Shown: positions 45,569 through 55,201 of the stretch, one piece after another | How the letters are laid out: each line of letters begins with the position of its first letter | How positions within the stretch are numbered: the stretch's first letter is position 1 | Assembly (NCBI RefSeq): GCF_002927635.1 | Contig: NZ_PRDS01000005.1 | Coordinates: forward strand, 124,001 to 188,000 | Length of the DNA stretch: 64,000 bases | Reading direction: 5' to 3' | Source of the DNA: Albidovulum inexpectatum | Lineage (GTDB): Bacteria > Pseudomonadota > Alphaproteobacteria > Rhodobacterales > Rhodobacteraceae | The notes under the pieces: generated by a model | Seen by the model: only the letters and a program-made list of their open reading frames with translations | What the model was told of the DNA's origin: nothing | Database searches by the model: none | Translations under genes and position numbers: made by a program

Positions 45569-46897
45569 TCATCGGTTGTAGAGTGTCTCGGGCAGCCACA
45601 GGGCGATCTGCGGAAAGGCGATCACCAGCGCCAGAGCCACGATCATCACGCCAACGAAGGGAACGATCGAACGATAGATGTCGTGCAGCGTGATTTCGGG
45701 CGGGGCCATGGCCCGCATCAGGAACAGGTTGTATCCGAACGGCGGCGTCATGTAGGCCACCTGAGTCGTGATCGTGTACAGGACACCATACCAGATCAGG
45801 TCGAAGCCAAGCGCATCGACCAGCGGTACATAGAGCGGCGCCACGATCACCAGCATCGCGGTATCGTCCAGAAACGTGCCCATCAGCAGGAAGGTCAGCT
45901 GCATGATGATCAGGACAGTCCACCGGTTCAGGTGCAGATCCTCGAGGAACAGCCCCTTGAGCGCATCGACCGCACGCAGCCCGTCAAAGACCGCGCCGAA
46001 CGCCAGCGCGGCCAGAATGATCCACAGGAACATGCACGACACCGCCAATGTCTGGCGCGTCGCGGTTTCCACGACGGCCCATGTCAGCCGCCCCTTGACG
46101 GCGGCCGCCAGCGTCGCGGCCAGCGCCCCGATGACCGAGCTTTCGACCAGCCGCACATAGCCGGTCACGAAGGGCACCATCATGGCCAGGAAGATGCCAA
46201 AGGGCAGAAGTCCGGCCCGCAGAAGTCGGATCTTCTCGGCCCGCGAGACCTGCGCGCGTTCCTGCGGCGACAGGACCGGGCCAAGTTCGGGCGAGATGCG
46301 GCACCGGATCCAGATGTACAGGATGAACAGCCCCGCCATCATCAGACCGGGCAGGACGCCCGCCAGCCACAGCTTGCCTACCGGCTGGCGCGCGATCATT
46401 GCATAGAGCACCAGCACCACCGAAGGCGGGATCAGGATACCCAGTGACGATCCGGCCTGGATCACGCCGGTCACCATCAGCTTGTCGTAATTGCGCCGCA
46501 GCAGCTCGGGCAGGGCGATGGTGGCGCCGATCGCCATGCCCGCGACGGACAGACCGTTCATCGCCGAGATCAGCACCATCAGGAAGATCGTGCCGATCGC
46601 CAGCCCGCCCGGCACGGGGCCGAACCAGACATGGAACATCCGGTACAGGTCGTCTGCCAGCCGGCTTTCGGACAGGATGTAGCCCATGAAGATGAACATC
46701 GGCAGCGTCATCAGGGGGAACCAGCTCATCAGCTTGATCGACTGGGCAAAGGCCAGGTCGTATCCGCCCCGGTCCCCCCACAGCAGCATCGCCGCCACGA
46801 CGGCGACAAAGCCGATCATGCCGAACATCCGCTGGCCCGTGAACAGCAGAACCAGCATCGCGCCGAACATCGAAAGGGCGATCAGGTTCGGTGTCAT
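45569..46897 (-). CDS. dctM: TRAP transporter large permease DctM
   Basis: 442 residues, about eleven to twelve transmembrane segments, with family blocks NGLSVAGMAIGA, GSSLGILIPPSVVLVLYA and TPPFGYNLFLM. Carries out sodium-coupled import with DctQ and DctP. The start MTPNLIALSMFG overlaps the dctQ stop; the longer open frame upstream lies inside dctQ. Confidence 0.93.
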   Translation of the reverse strand: MTPNLIALSMFGAMLVLLFTGQRMFGMIGFVAVVAAMLLWGDRGGYDLAFAQSIKLMSWFPLMTLPMFIFMGYILSESRLADDLYRMFHVWFGPVPGGLAIGTIFLMVLISAMNGLSVAGMAIGATIALPELLRRNYDKLMVTGVIQAGSSLGILIPPSVVLVLYAMIARQPVGKLWLAGVLPGLMMAGLFILYIWIRCRISPELGPVLSPQERAQVSRAEKIRLLRAGLLPFGIFLAMMVPFVTGYVRLVESSVIGALAATLAAAVKGRLTWAVVETATRQTLAVSCMFLWIILAALAFGAVFDGLRAVDALKGLFLEDLHLNRWTVLIIMQLTFLLMGTFLDDTAMLVIVAPLYVPLVDALGFDLIWYGVLYTITTQVAYMTPPFGYNLFLMRAMAPPEITLHDIYRSIVPFVGVMIVALALVIAFPQIALWLPETLYNR

Positions 46898-47403
46898 GAC
46901 AGCTCCTTGCCGCGTGCGCGGGCGAGATCCTTGAAGAAGATCGAAATGCTTTGCAGGATCATCAGCGTGATGCCGATGCACATGACCAGCTTGATCGGCC
47001 ACATGTAGGGCTGCCAAAGACCGCGGCGCTTCTCGCCATATTCGATTGCATAGGCGGTGCTTTCGATGCCGCCATAAAGCAGCACCACGAGGTAGAAGAT
47101 CAGCGCAAGGATGGTGACCGCATCCACGATTGCCCGGGTGCGATCGCTCCAGCGGCTGTAGAACAGGTCCATCCGCACGGCGCTGTCGAGCTGCAGCGAA
47201 TAGGCCCCGCCCAGCATGAAGTAGCCAAGCAGCAGGAATTGTCCCATCTCGTCGGTCCAGATCGGCGGGGTGAAGGCCGCCCGGCTGATCGAAGCGTACA
47301 GCATCACGCCCATCAGGACGAACAGCAGATACATGGCAAAGCGGCCGACGCGATAATTGATCGCGTCGATCAGGCGAACATATGTCCTGATCCAGTTTGG
47401 CAT
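46894..47403 (-). CDS. dctQ: TRAP transporter small permease DctQ
   Basis: 169 residues with four transmembrane helices (MYLLFVLMGVMLYASI, FLLLGYFMLGGAYSL, VTILALIFYLVVLLYG, IKLVMCIGITLMILQ). The WTDEMGQFLLL segment is typical of DctQ. Start MPNWIRTY follows the amidohydrolase stop by 1 nt. Confidence 0.9.
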   Translation of the reverse strand: MPNWIRTYVRLIDAINYRVGRFAMYLLFVLMGVMLYASISRAAFTPPIWTDEMGQFLLLGYFMLGGAYSLQLDSAVRMDLFYSRWSDRTRAIVDAVTILALIFYLVVLLYGGIESTAYAIEYGEKRRGLWQPYMWPIKLVMCIGITLMILQSISIFFKDLARARGKELS

Positions 47404-47404
47404 T

Positions 47405-48196
47405 TCAGACCGTCTCCTTCCCGTTGCCAACGTCTTCAAGCCACTCCAGCGCGCGGCGCAGCGCCTCGGCCAGACCATCGGCGATGCGCGTCACCGCCGC
47501 GTCCTCGGCCAGAAGATCGTTGCGCACCTCGATCATGACATGACGCAGGCCATAGGGCGTCGCGTGCAGGCGCAGCGTATGGGCTACGCCGTCGGCAGCC
47601 GAATAGGGCGCGTTCAGCTCGCATCTGTGTCCCGTCGTGACCCGCGCACGGTCCAGGACCGTTTCGGCAAAGCTGGCGTCGCCATCGTGGATGAAGCCGA
47701 TCTCGACATTCCTGGGCTGGCCGAAATAGACCGGCGTGAAGCTGTGAACGGTGACGAAGGCCGGCTGCTCGCCGCGTGCCAGACGCTGGGCCAGCTCGGC
47801 CGCGACCCGGGCATGGAACGGAATATAGATCTCGCGCGTGCGGCGCAGGCGCTCGGCAGTCGTCAGGTCGCGATTGCCGGGTATAAGGTAGACTTCGCTC
47901 TTTTCCGGCATGGCCGACTGGGCATTCGGGGGACGGTTGAGATCCTGGATCAGCCGTGACACGCCCGCATGGATCAGGACCGAATCGAGCCGCTTCGACA
48001 GCGCCCGCGCCAAGGCAAGCGCGCCGGGATCCCAGGCGACATGCGACCGAGCGGTGTCGGCGTCGATGCCAAGATCGCCAAAGGCGTCCGGAAAGGCGTT
48101 CGAGGCATGTTCGCAGACCAGCATGAACCGGCCCATACCGGTGCCGTTTTCGACCGTGACCGCGTTGAACGTCTGCGCCATGGTGCCGAAACCCAT
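47405..48196 (-). CDS. N-formylglutamate amidohydrolase family protein
   Basis: 263 residues of the COG3931-type amidohydrolases: VCEHASNAFP, GVSRLIQDLNRPPN and FVTVHSFTPVY hold the likely metal and catalytic residues. Known members hydrolyse N-formylglutamate. With a gamma-glutamyl ligase in the same operon, hydrolysis of a glutamyl amide is a plausible alternative. The start at 48196 or 48181 (MAQTFN) cannot be decided. First gene of the operon, divergent from the RpiR regulator. Confidence 0.82.
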   Translation of the reverse strand: MGFGTMAQTFNAVTVENGTGMGRFMLVCEHASNAFPDAFGDLGIDADTARSHVAWDPGALALARALSKRLDSVLIHAGVSRLIQDLNRPPNAQSAMPEKSEVYLIPGNRDLTTAERLRRTREIYIPFHARVAAELAQRLARGEQPAFVTVHSFTPVYFGQPRNVEIGFIHDGDASFAETVLDRARVTTGHRCELNAPYSAADGVAHTLRLHATPYGLRHVMIEVRNDLLAEDAAVTRIADGLAEALRRALEWLEDVGNGKETV

Positions 48197-48309
48197 CCTG
48201 TTCGCAACTCAGGCTGGGCCAGCGCCCGCGATTCTGTCAACATGTTTTCAGCGTGCCAAAAGGTGATAAGATCCTTTCTGGCGGGGGGTGCTCAAAAGGG
48301 ATGCAGGTC

Positions 48310-49182
48310 ATGCCGAATCCGGTGCAGACGATCGAACAGAAGATCAAGGCGCAGTTCGAGACCCTGACACCGGCTGAACGGCGTCTGGCCAGCCATATCG
48401 CGCGCCACTATCCGGTGGCGATCCTTGGATCGGTCACGCAGCTTGCGCGCGATGCCGAGGTTTCCAGCCCCACCGTGGTGCGCCTTGCACAAAAGCTGGG
48501 CTATCGTGGTTACCCCGACCTTCAGGCCGCCGCGCGCGCCGAGGTCGAGGAGCGGCTGATCTCGCCCATAGCCAAGCATGATCGCTGGGCCGAAAGCGCG
48601 CCCGACGCGCATGTCCTGAACCGCTTTGCGGATGCGGTGCTGGGCAATCTTCAGGCCACGCTGGCCCAGGTCGATCGGGCAGAGTTCGACGCGATCGCCG
48701 CGCTTCTGGCCGATCCCCGGCGCAAGGTCTATGCGATGGGCGGTCGTATCACCCACGCGATTGCGGATTACTTCGTGACCCACATGCGTGTGATGCGGCG
48801 CGATGTTTCGTTGATCTCGGACATGGCGAATGCCTGGCCACCCGCGTTGATCGACATGGCGCCGGGCGATGTCCTGTTGGCGTTCGACATTCGCAGATAC
48901 GAAAACACCGTCCTTTCGGTGGTCGAGATGGCCGCCGACCAGGGCGCCGAGGTCGTGGTGATCACCGATCAATGGGTCTCGCCCGCCGCGCAGCACGCGC
49001 GCCACCGCCTGTCAGCGCATGTCGAGGTGCCCTCGGCATGGGATTCAACCGTGGCGATCCAGGTTCTTGTAGAAACGCTGATGGCAGCGGTGCAGGACCT
49101 GAGCTGGCAGGAAACGCAGGCCCGGATGAAGCGGCTGGAAGAACTTTACGCCCGCGCCCGGTTCTTCCGGCGCGGGCGATAA
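48310..49182 (+). CDS. RpiR/MurR-family transcriptional regulator
   Basis: 290 residues: N-terminal HTH_6 (LTPAERRLASHIARHY, AEVSSPTVVRLAQKLGYRGYPDLQ) and a C-terminal SIS domain that usually binds a phosphosugar or related ligand. ATG 48310 has AAGGG nine bases upstream; ATG 48301 touches it. Divergent from the TRAP/gamma-glutamyl operon with about 110 bp between, so that operon is the likely target. Confidence 0.87.
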   Translation: MPNPVQTIEQKIKAQFETLTPAERRLASHIARHYPVAILGSVTQLARDAEVSSPTVVRLAQKLGYRGYPDLQAAARAEVEERLISPIAKHDRWAESAPDAHVLNRFADAVLGNLQATLAQVDRAEFDAIAALLADPRRKVYAMGGRITHAIADYFVTHMRVMRRDVSLISDMANAWPPALIDMAPGDVLLAFDIRRYENTVLSVVEMAADQGAEVVVITDQWVSPAAQHARHRLSAHVEVPSAWDSTVAIQVLVETLMAAVQDLSWQETQARMKRLEELYARARFFRRGR

Positions 49183-49190
49183 GCCGGATC

Positions 49191-50204
49191 TCAGGCCGGT
49201 TCAGGTTGCGCAAGCGCTTCGGTCAGCGGGCCGGGGAAGTGGCAGGCCACGGCATGGGACTGGCCGGTCAGCAGCGGAACCTGGGCGGCACAAAGCTCGC
49301 CTGCGCGCGGACAGCGCGTGCGGAACACGCAGCCCGAAGGCGGCGACATGGGCGAGGGCAGATCGCCTTCCAGCGGGATCACGCGCTTTGCCCGTTCGGC
49401 CTTCGGATCCGGGATCGGCACCGCCGACAGCAGCGCCTGCGTATAGGGATGCTGGGGATCGGAGTAGAGATCGTGGCTCGACGCGACTTCCATTTCGCGC
49501 CCCAGATACAGCACCATCACCCGGTCCGAGATGTGCTTCACCACCGACAGGTCATGCGCGATGAAGATCATGGCCAGGCCAAGATCACGCTGCAATTCGT
49601 CCAGAAGATTGATGACCTGCGCCTGGATCGACACGTCCAGCGCCGAAACCGGCTCGTCGCAGATCAGCAGCTTCGGTTCGACGATCAGCGCGCGCGCGAT
49701 GCCGATGCGCTGACACTGGCCCCCCGAGAATTCGTGCGGATAGCGGTTGATCTGGTTCGGCAACAGGCCGACCCGGTCCATCATCTGCTTGACCCGTTCC
49801 CTGACCTCGGTCCGGGACAGGCCCGGACGATGTGTCCGCAGGGGTTCGGCAATGATCTGGCCGACGGTCATGCGGGGATTCAGGCTGGCCAGTGGGTCCT
49901 GGAAGACCATCTGGATGTCCGCGCGGTATTTCAGCATTTCCCGGCGCGAAAGCGACAGAAGGTCGGTCTTGCCCTGCCACAAGACGCGCCCCGTGGCCGG
50001 CACCATCCGGATGAGAGCGCGGGCAAGGGTCGACTTGCCGCAGCCCGATTCCCCCACGATGCCCAGCGTTTCGCCGGGTTGCAGATCGAAGGTAATGCCG
50101 TTCACCGCATGCAGCAGCCGCGGCTTGCTCCACGGCAGATCGCCCGCGCGACGGATCTCGAATGTCACGCGCAGATCTTCGACACGAAGCAGGGGGGCAG
50201 TCAT
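49191..50204 (-). CDS. oppF: Oligopeptide ABC transporter ATPase (OppF type)
   Basis: 337 residues with Walker A GESGCGKST, signature FSGGQCQR, Walker B LLICDEPVSALD and the C-terminal oligopeptide/dipeptide motif with cysteines (GCVFRTRCPRAGELC), possibly an iron-sulfur site. Pairs with OppD. Last gene of the oppA-B-C-D-F operon. Confidence 0.9.
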   Translation of the reverse strand: MTAPLLRVEDLRVTFEIRRAGDLPWSKPRLLHAVNGITFDLQPGETLGIVGESGCGKSTLARALIRMVPATGRVLWQGKTDLLSLSRREMLKYRADIQMVFQDPLASLNPRMTVGQIIAEPLRTHRPGLSRTEVRERVKQMMDRVGLLPNQINRYPHEFSGGQCQRIGIARALIVEPKLLICDEPVSALDVSIQAQVINLLDELQRDLGLAMIFIAHDLSVVKHISDRVMVLYLGREMEVASSHDLYSDPQHPYTQALLSAVPIPDPKAERAKRVIPLEGDLPSPMSPPSGCVFRTRCPRAGELCAAQVPLLTGQSHAVACHFPGPLTEALAQPEPA

Positions 50205-51169
50205 GCGATTTCCTCCAGGCTGCGGTTGCAGGCGCGCAGGCGCCCGGGCGCGAATTCCGTCAGGGGGGCAAGATGGTCCAGGCAGTCCTCACCCGCATGG
50301 GCGCAGCGCGGCGCAAACGGGCAGCCCCGGTCCTCGCGCGTCATGTTCGGCGGGCTGCCGGGGATGCTTTCCAGCTGGTCGCCTTCGCGGTCCACGCGCG
50401 GAATGGCGCGTAGCAGGCCGCGGGTATAGGGGTGCGATGGCGTCTCGAACAGCGGATCGGTAGGGCTTTGTTCCATCACCTTGCCGCCATAGAGCACCAT
50501 GACCTGCCTGCAGAACCCGGCGACGACGCCAAGGTCGTGCGTGATCAGGATCGTGGCCATCGCGAATTCGCGCTGCAGCTCGGCCAGAAGCGACATGATC
50601 TGCGCCTGAACCGTGACATCCAGTGCCGTGGTCGGTTCGTCCGCGATCAGCAGTTCCGGTCTGCAAAGCAGCGCCATGGCGATCATCACCCTCTGGCGCA
50701 TCCCGCCCGAAAATTCGTGCGGATAAAGATGCACCCGGTTCGCCGCGTCGGGGATTTTCACCGCATCCAGCATCCGGATCGCTTCGCGCACGGCCTGAGC
50801 CCTGGACATGCCCTTGTGATGGGTCAGAACCTCGGCCATCTGGTCGGATACGCGCATATACGGGTTCAGCGAGGTCATCGGGTCCTGGAACACCATCGCG
50901 ATGCGGTTTGCCCGGATCGGATTGATGACCTTCGGCGGAGCGTTCAGGATCTCCTGACCGTCGAACAGGACCGATCCGCGCGCGCGCCCATTGCGTGCAA
51001 GAAGGCCCATGATGGCGAACGAAAGCTGGCTCTTGCCCGAACCGCTTTCGCCCACGATGCCCAGCGTCTCGCCCCGTTCCAGCGTGAAGCTGACGCCATT
51101 GACGGCATTGACCGTGCCGTCGGGCGTCTCGAAGCTGACGCCCAGATCCCTTACTTCCAGCAATGCCAT
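50201..51169 (-). CDS. oppD: Oligopeptide ABC transporter ATPase (OppD type)
   Basis: 322 residues. Walker [10 protein letters not shown] (as in E. coli OppD), signature FSGGMRQR, Walker [13 protein letters not shown], and the C-terminal cysteine motif [15 protein letters not shown]. Start [13 protein letters not shown]; its stop overlaps the oppF start. The frame continues upstream into oppC without homology. Confidence 0.9.
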   Translation of the reverse strand: MALLEVRDLGVSFETPDGTVNAVNGVSFTLERGETLGIVGESGSGKSQLSFAIMGLLARNGRARGSVLFDGQEILNAPPKVINPIRANRIAMVFQDPMTSLNPYMRVSDQMAEVLTHHKGMSRAQAVREAIRMLDAVKIPDAANRVHLYPHEFSGGMRQRVMIAMALLCRPELLIADEPTTALDVTVQAQIMSLLAELQREFAMATILITHDLGVVAGFCRQVMVLYGGKVMEQSPTDPLFETPSHPYTRGLLRAIPRVDREGDQLESIPGSPPNMTREDRGCPFAPRCAHAGEDCLDHLAPLTEFAPGRLRACNRSLEEIA

Positions 51170-51170
51170 T

Positions 51171-52097
51171 TCAGCGATCCTTAGGGTCCAGTGCATCACG
51201 CAGGCCATCGCCCACAAAGAAGAAGGCAAACAGCGTGATGACGAAGAAGAACAGGGGGAAGCCCAGCTGCCAGAGCGTGCCATAGGCCATGGTCCGGGCC
51301 CCTTCCGAGATCAGCGCCCCCCACGAGGTCAGCGGCTCTTGCACGCCAAGGCCAAGGAAGCTGATGAAGCTTTCGGTCAGGATCATCAGCGGCACCAGCA
51401 GCGTGGCATAGACCGCGACCACGCCCAGCAGGTTGGGCACGATGTGACGGCGGATGATCGTGAAGGTGGGAACGCCGGTGGCCTGCGCGGCCTCGATGAA
51501 TTCCTTGTGCTTCAGGCTCAGCGTCTGGCCACGGACGATGCGCGCCATGTCCAGCCACGAGATCAGACCGATGCCGATGAACAGCATCGACATGGATCGC
51601 CCGAACATGACCAGCAGAAGGATCAGCACGAACATGTAGGGGATCGACATCAGGATATCCACGGTGCGCATCATGATGCTGTCGATCCGGCCGCCCAGAT
51701 AGCCCGCCGTCGCGCCATAAAGCGTGCCCACGATCACCGCGATGGCCGAACCCACGATCCCCACCATCAACGAGATCCGCGTGCCTTGAACCGTGCGCGC
51801 GAACAGGTCGCGGCCCAGGTCGTCGGTTCCGAAATAGTGGCCGTTCGCGATCGACGGGCCGCCCAGCTCGGCGACTTGCCCCATGACCGAGAAGTCCAGC
51901 TCTTCGTTCGACCAGACGGCGATCATGTCGCCGAAGATCGCGAACAGCGCCACCAGCACCAGCACGATCAGGCCGCCGACCGCCGCCTTGTTGTGGAAGA
52001 AGCGCGCGCGCGCGTCGGCCCACAACGAGCGGCCCTTGATTTCCTGCTCGGCCAGCCGGTCGGCCAGCCGCTGCATCTTGGTTGAGTCCACCACCAT
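51171..52097 (-). CDS. oppC: Oligopeptide ABC transporter permease (OppC type)
   Basis: 308 residues: cytoplasmic N-terminus, a first helix (AAVGGLIVLVLVALFAIFG), a periplasmic segment with GTDDLGRDLFAR, then five helices and the EAA loop (EFIEAAQATGVPTFTIIRRHI) that docks to the ATPases. One nucleotide separates it from oppD. Confidence 0.92.
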   Translation of the reverse strand: MVVDSTKMQRLADRLAEQEIKGRSLWADARARFFHNKAAVGGLIVLVLVALFAIFGDMIAVWSNEELDFSVMGQVAELGGPSIANGHYFGTDDLGRDLFARTVQGTRISLMVGIVGSAIAVIVGTLYGATAGYLGGRIDSIMMRTVDILMSIPYMFVLILLLVMFGRSMSMLFIGIGLISWLDMARIVRGQTLSLKHKEFIEAAQATGVPTFTIIRRHIVPNLLGVVAVYATLLVPLMILTESFISFLGLGVQEPLTSWGALISEGARTMAYGTLWQLGFPLFFFVITLFAFFFVGDGLRDALDPKDR

Positions 52098-52100
52098 GGG

Positions 52101-53024
52101 TCAGTACCGGATCTTGGGGTCAATCCACGCATAGAGGATGTCGACCACCAGGTTGAACAGGATCGTCAGCGCGCCGACCAGGATCGTGATGCCCAGCATC
52201 ACCGCGTAGTCCCGGTTCAGAGCGCTGTCCACGAAGGCCTTGCCGATGCCGCCGGTCGAGAAATACATGTCCACGACGACCGAGCCAGTGATCATCGTCA
52301 CGAAGGCCGGACCAAGATACGAGATCACCGGCAACAGCGCGGGCTTCAGCGCATGGCGCAGGATGATCTTGCGTTCCGGCAGCCCCTTGGCGCGGGCGGT
52401 GCGGATATGGTTGGAGTTCAGCACCTCAAGCATCGACGATCGCGTGATCCGCGCGATCGAGGCCATGAATGAAGTCGAGAGCGCGATCACCGGCATGACC
52501 AGGTATTGCCATTGGCCACCCTCCCATCCGCCGCCGGGCAGCCAGCGCAGCCACAGCGTGAAGATCAGAACAAGGATGGGCGCCATCACGAAGTTGGGCA
52601 GGACCTGCGCGCCGATCGAAACTCCGACGGCCAGGTAGTCCAGCCACGTGTTGTGCCGGATCGCGGCGACGACGCCCAGCGTCACCCCAACCGTCACGGC
52701 CAGCAGGAACGAGATCGAACCATAGGTCAGCGTGACGGGGAAGCCCTGAGCGATGATCTCGTTCACCGTCCGGTCCTTGTAGATGAAGGACGGGCCGAAA
52801 TCGAAATGCGCCACGATGCCCCAGACATAGTTGACCATCTGCTTCCACAGCGGCTGATCCAGGCCGTATTTCGCCTCGAGATTGGCCAGGACCTGCGGCG
52901 GCAGGCCGCGTTCGGTCGTGAACGGGCCACCCGGCGCGGCGCGCATCAGCAGGAAAGAGATGATGATCAGCAGCAGAAGCGTCGGGATCGCGACGGCCAG
53001 GCGCTTGAGAATGTAGGAAAACAT
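52101..53024 (-). CDS. oppB: Oligopeptide ABC transporter permease (OppB type)
   Basis: 307 residues with six transmembrane helices and the EAA-like loop NSNHIRTARAKGLPERKIILRH region. N-terminal MFSYILKRLAVAIPTLL is typical of OppB/DppB. Three nucleotides separate it from oppC. A GC hairpin lies between it and oppA. Confidence 0.92.
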   Translation of the reverse strand: MFSYILKRLAVAIPTLLLLIIISFLLMRAAPGGPFTTERGLPPQVLANLEAKYGLDQPLWKQMVNYVWGIVAHFDFGPSFIYKDRTVNEIIAQGFPVTLTYGSISFLLAVTVGVTLGVVAAIRHNTWLDYLAVGVSIGAQVLPNFVMAPILVLIFTLWLRWLPGGGWEGGQWQYLVMPVIALSTSFMASIARITRSSMLEVLNSNHIRTARAKGLPERKIILRHALKPALLPVISYLGPAFVTMITGSVVVDMYFSTGGIGKAFVDSALNRDYAVMLGITILVGALTILFNLVVDILYAWIDPKIRY

Positions 53025-53048
53025 CAGTGAACCCCACCGAAAAGGGAA

Positions 53049-53077
53049 GGGACGCGCCAGCCGCGCCGGCGCGCCCC
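53049..53077 (-). other. Hairpin between oppA and oppB
   Basis: GGG(A)CGCGCC pairs with GGCGCGCCC with a one-base bulge; a pyrimidine tract with TTTT follows on the minus strand. Such elements often raise binding-protein mRNA over permease mRNA. Confidence 0.45.
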
Positions 53078-53094
53078 ATCGGTTTCAGAAGACG

Positions 53095-54708
53095 TCAGTT
53101 GGCGACGCGGTACATGTCCTTGACGTACCAGTTCTGCATCAGGTTGTTCAGGCCCATGCCGCGCAGGTCGGGCTTGATCATCTCGACCTTGGTGTAGTGG
53201 TAGATCGGCGCAAAGGGCATGTCTTCGGCCAGGATCTCCTCGGCGCGCTTGTACAGCGGGGCCGGGTTGTCCGCGGTCTTGGACTCCTTCATCAGCCGGT
53301 CATATTCCTCGTTGAAATACTTGCCGTTGTTGTGGCCCGAATACGAGGTGAACAGGTCCAGATAGGTCGAGGCCTCGTTGTAGTCGCCGCACCACGCATA
53401 GCGCGCCACCTCGAAGTCCTGGTTCTGCAGCTTGTCGGTGTGGACCTTCCATTCCATGTTGTTCAGGGTCAGGTCGACGCCGATCTTCTTCCAGAACTGC
53501 TGGACCGCGATCGCGATCTTCTTGTGGCTTTCCGAGGTGTTGTAGTTCAGCGTCAGCTTCAGCGGGTTGTCCGGGCCAAAGCCTGCTTCCTTCATCAGCT
53601 CCATCGCCTTGGTGGTGCGTTCGTCCTGGGTCCAGGTCGCATAGTCGATCTCGGGCATCTCGAAGCCCTCGGTCGCGGGATGCGTCCAGTTGTAGGCCGG
53701 CGCCTGACCGCCCTGCAGGATGTTGTTCACGATGATGTCACGGTCGATCGCATAGCTCAGCGCCTTGCGCACGCGGACATCCTTCAGCGGCTCGGGGCCC
53801 TTTTCGGGGTCGAGGTTGAACAGGTAGATGTACGAGCACGATTGCGGCACCGAAACCGCCTGATCGGGATATTCTGCCTTCAGGCGCGGATACTGGCCGG
53901 CCGGGATCTGGACGCGGTCCAGCTCGCCCGCCAGATAGCGGGTCAGAGCGGCATTTTCGTCGTTGATCGTCAGCGCGGTGATCTTGTTGATGATCGTGTG
54001 TTCGTCATCCCAGTACAGCGGGTTGCGCTCCATCACGACCTTTTCGCCAAGGATGTGTTCCTTCAGCACATAGGCGCCGTTGCCGACGAGGTTGCCCGGT
54101 TCGGTCCACTTGTCGCCGAACTGCTCGATGACCTTCTGGTTGACGGGGAAGGTCGAGGCATGGGTCAGCATCTTGGGGAAATAGGGCAGGGGGGCTTCGA
54201 TCGTGACCTCGAGCGTGTGATCGTCGATCGCGCGAACGCCCAGCTCCTCGACCGGCTTCTTGCCGGCGATGATGTCGGCGGCGTTCTTGACCTGCATCAG
54301 CTCCATGTACCAGGCGTATTCCGAGGCGGTCTTGGGATCGGCCAGACGGCGCCAGGCATAGACGAAGTCGTGGGCCGTCACCGGATCGCCGTTCGACCAT
54401 TTCGCGTTGTCGCGCAGGTGGAAGGTGTAGACGGTCTTGTCCTCGGACACGTCATAGGAGGTCGCCACGCCCGGGACCAGGGCGCCGTTCTGATCTTCGT
54501 TGAACAGGCCTTCGAACAGCTGACGCAGCACGCCGGACCCTTCGACGTCGGTGTTGATCTGCGGGTCCATCGACTTGATCGCGTCGAGCAGCCAGTAGGT
54601 GTATTCCTGGTTCTCGGCCAGGACATCACCGGGCTGGACCTGGGCGGCAAGCGTGGGCAGTGCCAGCGCCGCGCTCAGCACGGTGGAAAGAAGCAGGCTG
54701 CGAGTCAT
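53095..54708 (-). CDS. oppA: Oligopeptide ABC transporter substrate-binding protein (OppA type)
   Basis: 537 residues, family 5 solute-binding protein with a signal peptide (MTRSLLLSTVLSAALALPTLA). It has the peptide-binding blocks YTFHLRDNAKWSNGDPVTAHDF and VRVRKALSYAIDRD. ATG 54708 is favoured because AGGAGG is 8 nt upstream; ATG 54714 would leave only 2 nt. First gene of the operon; binds peptides in the periplasm, preference unknown. Confidence 0.93.
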   Translation of the reverse strand: MTRSLLLSTVLSAALALPTLAAQVQPGDVLAENQEYTYWLLDAIKSMDPQINTDVEGSGVLRQLFEGLFNEDQNGALVPGVATSYDVSEDKTVYTFHLRDNAKWSNGDPVTAHDFVYAWRRLADPKTASEYAWYMELMQVKNAADIIAGKKPVEELGVRAIDDHTLEVTIEAPLPYFPKMLTHASTFPVNQKVIEQFGDKWTEPGNLVGNGAYVLKEHILGEKVVMERNPLYWDDEHTIINKITALTINDENAALTRYLAGELDRVQIPAGQYPRLKAEYPDQAVSVPQSCSYIYLFNLDPEKGPEPLKDVRVRKALSYAIDRDIIVNNILQGGQAPAYNWTHPATEGFEMPEIDYATWTQDERTTKAMELMKEAGFGPDNPLKLTLNYNTSESHKKIAIAVQQFWKKIGVDLTLNNMEWKVHTDKLQNQDFEVARYAWCGDYNEASTYLDLFTSYSGHNNGKYFNEEYDRLMKESKTADNPAPLYKRAEEILAEDMPFAPIYHYTKVEMIKPDLRGMGLNNLMQNWYVKDMYRVAN

Positions 54709-55201
54709 GGTCATGACCTCCTGTCAATTTTTGGTATTTGTCTTGGGTCGCGCCCTTCGCGGCGCGGAATGGCACGAGCCTAGTGATCGGACGCGGATTG
54801 GCAAGACAAATGCGTCGGAACAAATGCCATACGTCGCGTCATTCTGCCGGTTCGATTGGGCAGAATGACTGACCTGTTGTCATGAGTGCCAGAACGCCCG
54901 CCGGGCGACCGGTGCGGCGGCCATTCAGGCGACTCAAGTGGCGAAGATCGTTCAACAAACGGGGCGCATCCACTTTTTACCATGATGAACGCCCCCGATT
55001 CCTGCGCCGCAACAAAGATTCGCTCGGCGGGAACTGTATCCAGTTCGTTAATATTCCCTGTTGTCGCCCTATTGTTGCCCCGATTGCCGGGCTGGATCGC
55101 AACGGCAGGGGGATCCCCTGCGAGCTGATGGCAGAAGTGAAAGTGCATGAGGGTTGGATGACCGCCGCGCGCACGCGGATCCGACCATCGGGGGCAAGGC
55201 G
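54709..55201. other. 493-bp divergent intergenic region between oppA and the kinase gene
   Basis: Short open frames occur here on both strands but none has a ribosome site, family motif or codon pattern that supports a gene. The notable element is the perfect 11-bp inverted repeat at 54838-54869. Promoters for oppA (leftward) and for the kinase cluster (rightward) must lie here; no clear -35/-10 pair could be chosen. Confidence 0.6.
54838..54869. promoter_or_regulatory. Perfect 11-bp inverted repeat upstream of oppA
   Basis: GTCATTCTGCC and GGCAGAATGAC flank a 10-nt spacer. It lies about 130 bp upstream of oppA and 330 bp upstream of the kinase gene. No T-run follows, so a regulator binding site is likelier than a terminator. 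Confidence 0.5.

Noticed and set aside
53197-54783. 528-residue plus-strand frame opposite oppA
   Set aside because: Shadow of a clear solute-binding protein gene; composition is Arg/Val-rich and has no motif.
54709-55201. Small genes of 80-142 codons in the oppA/kinase gap
   Set aside because: Overlapping frames on both strands, none with a ribosome site, homology motif or consistent codon use.
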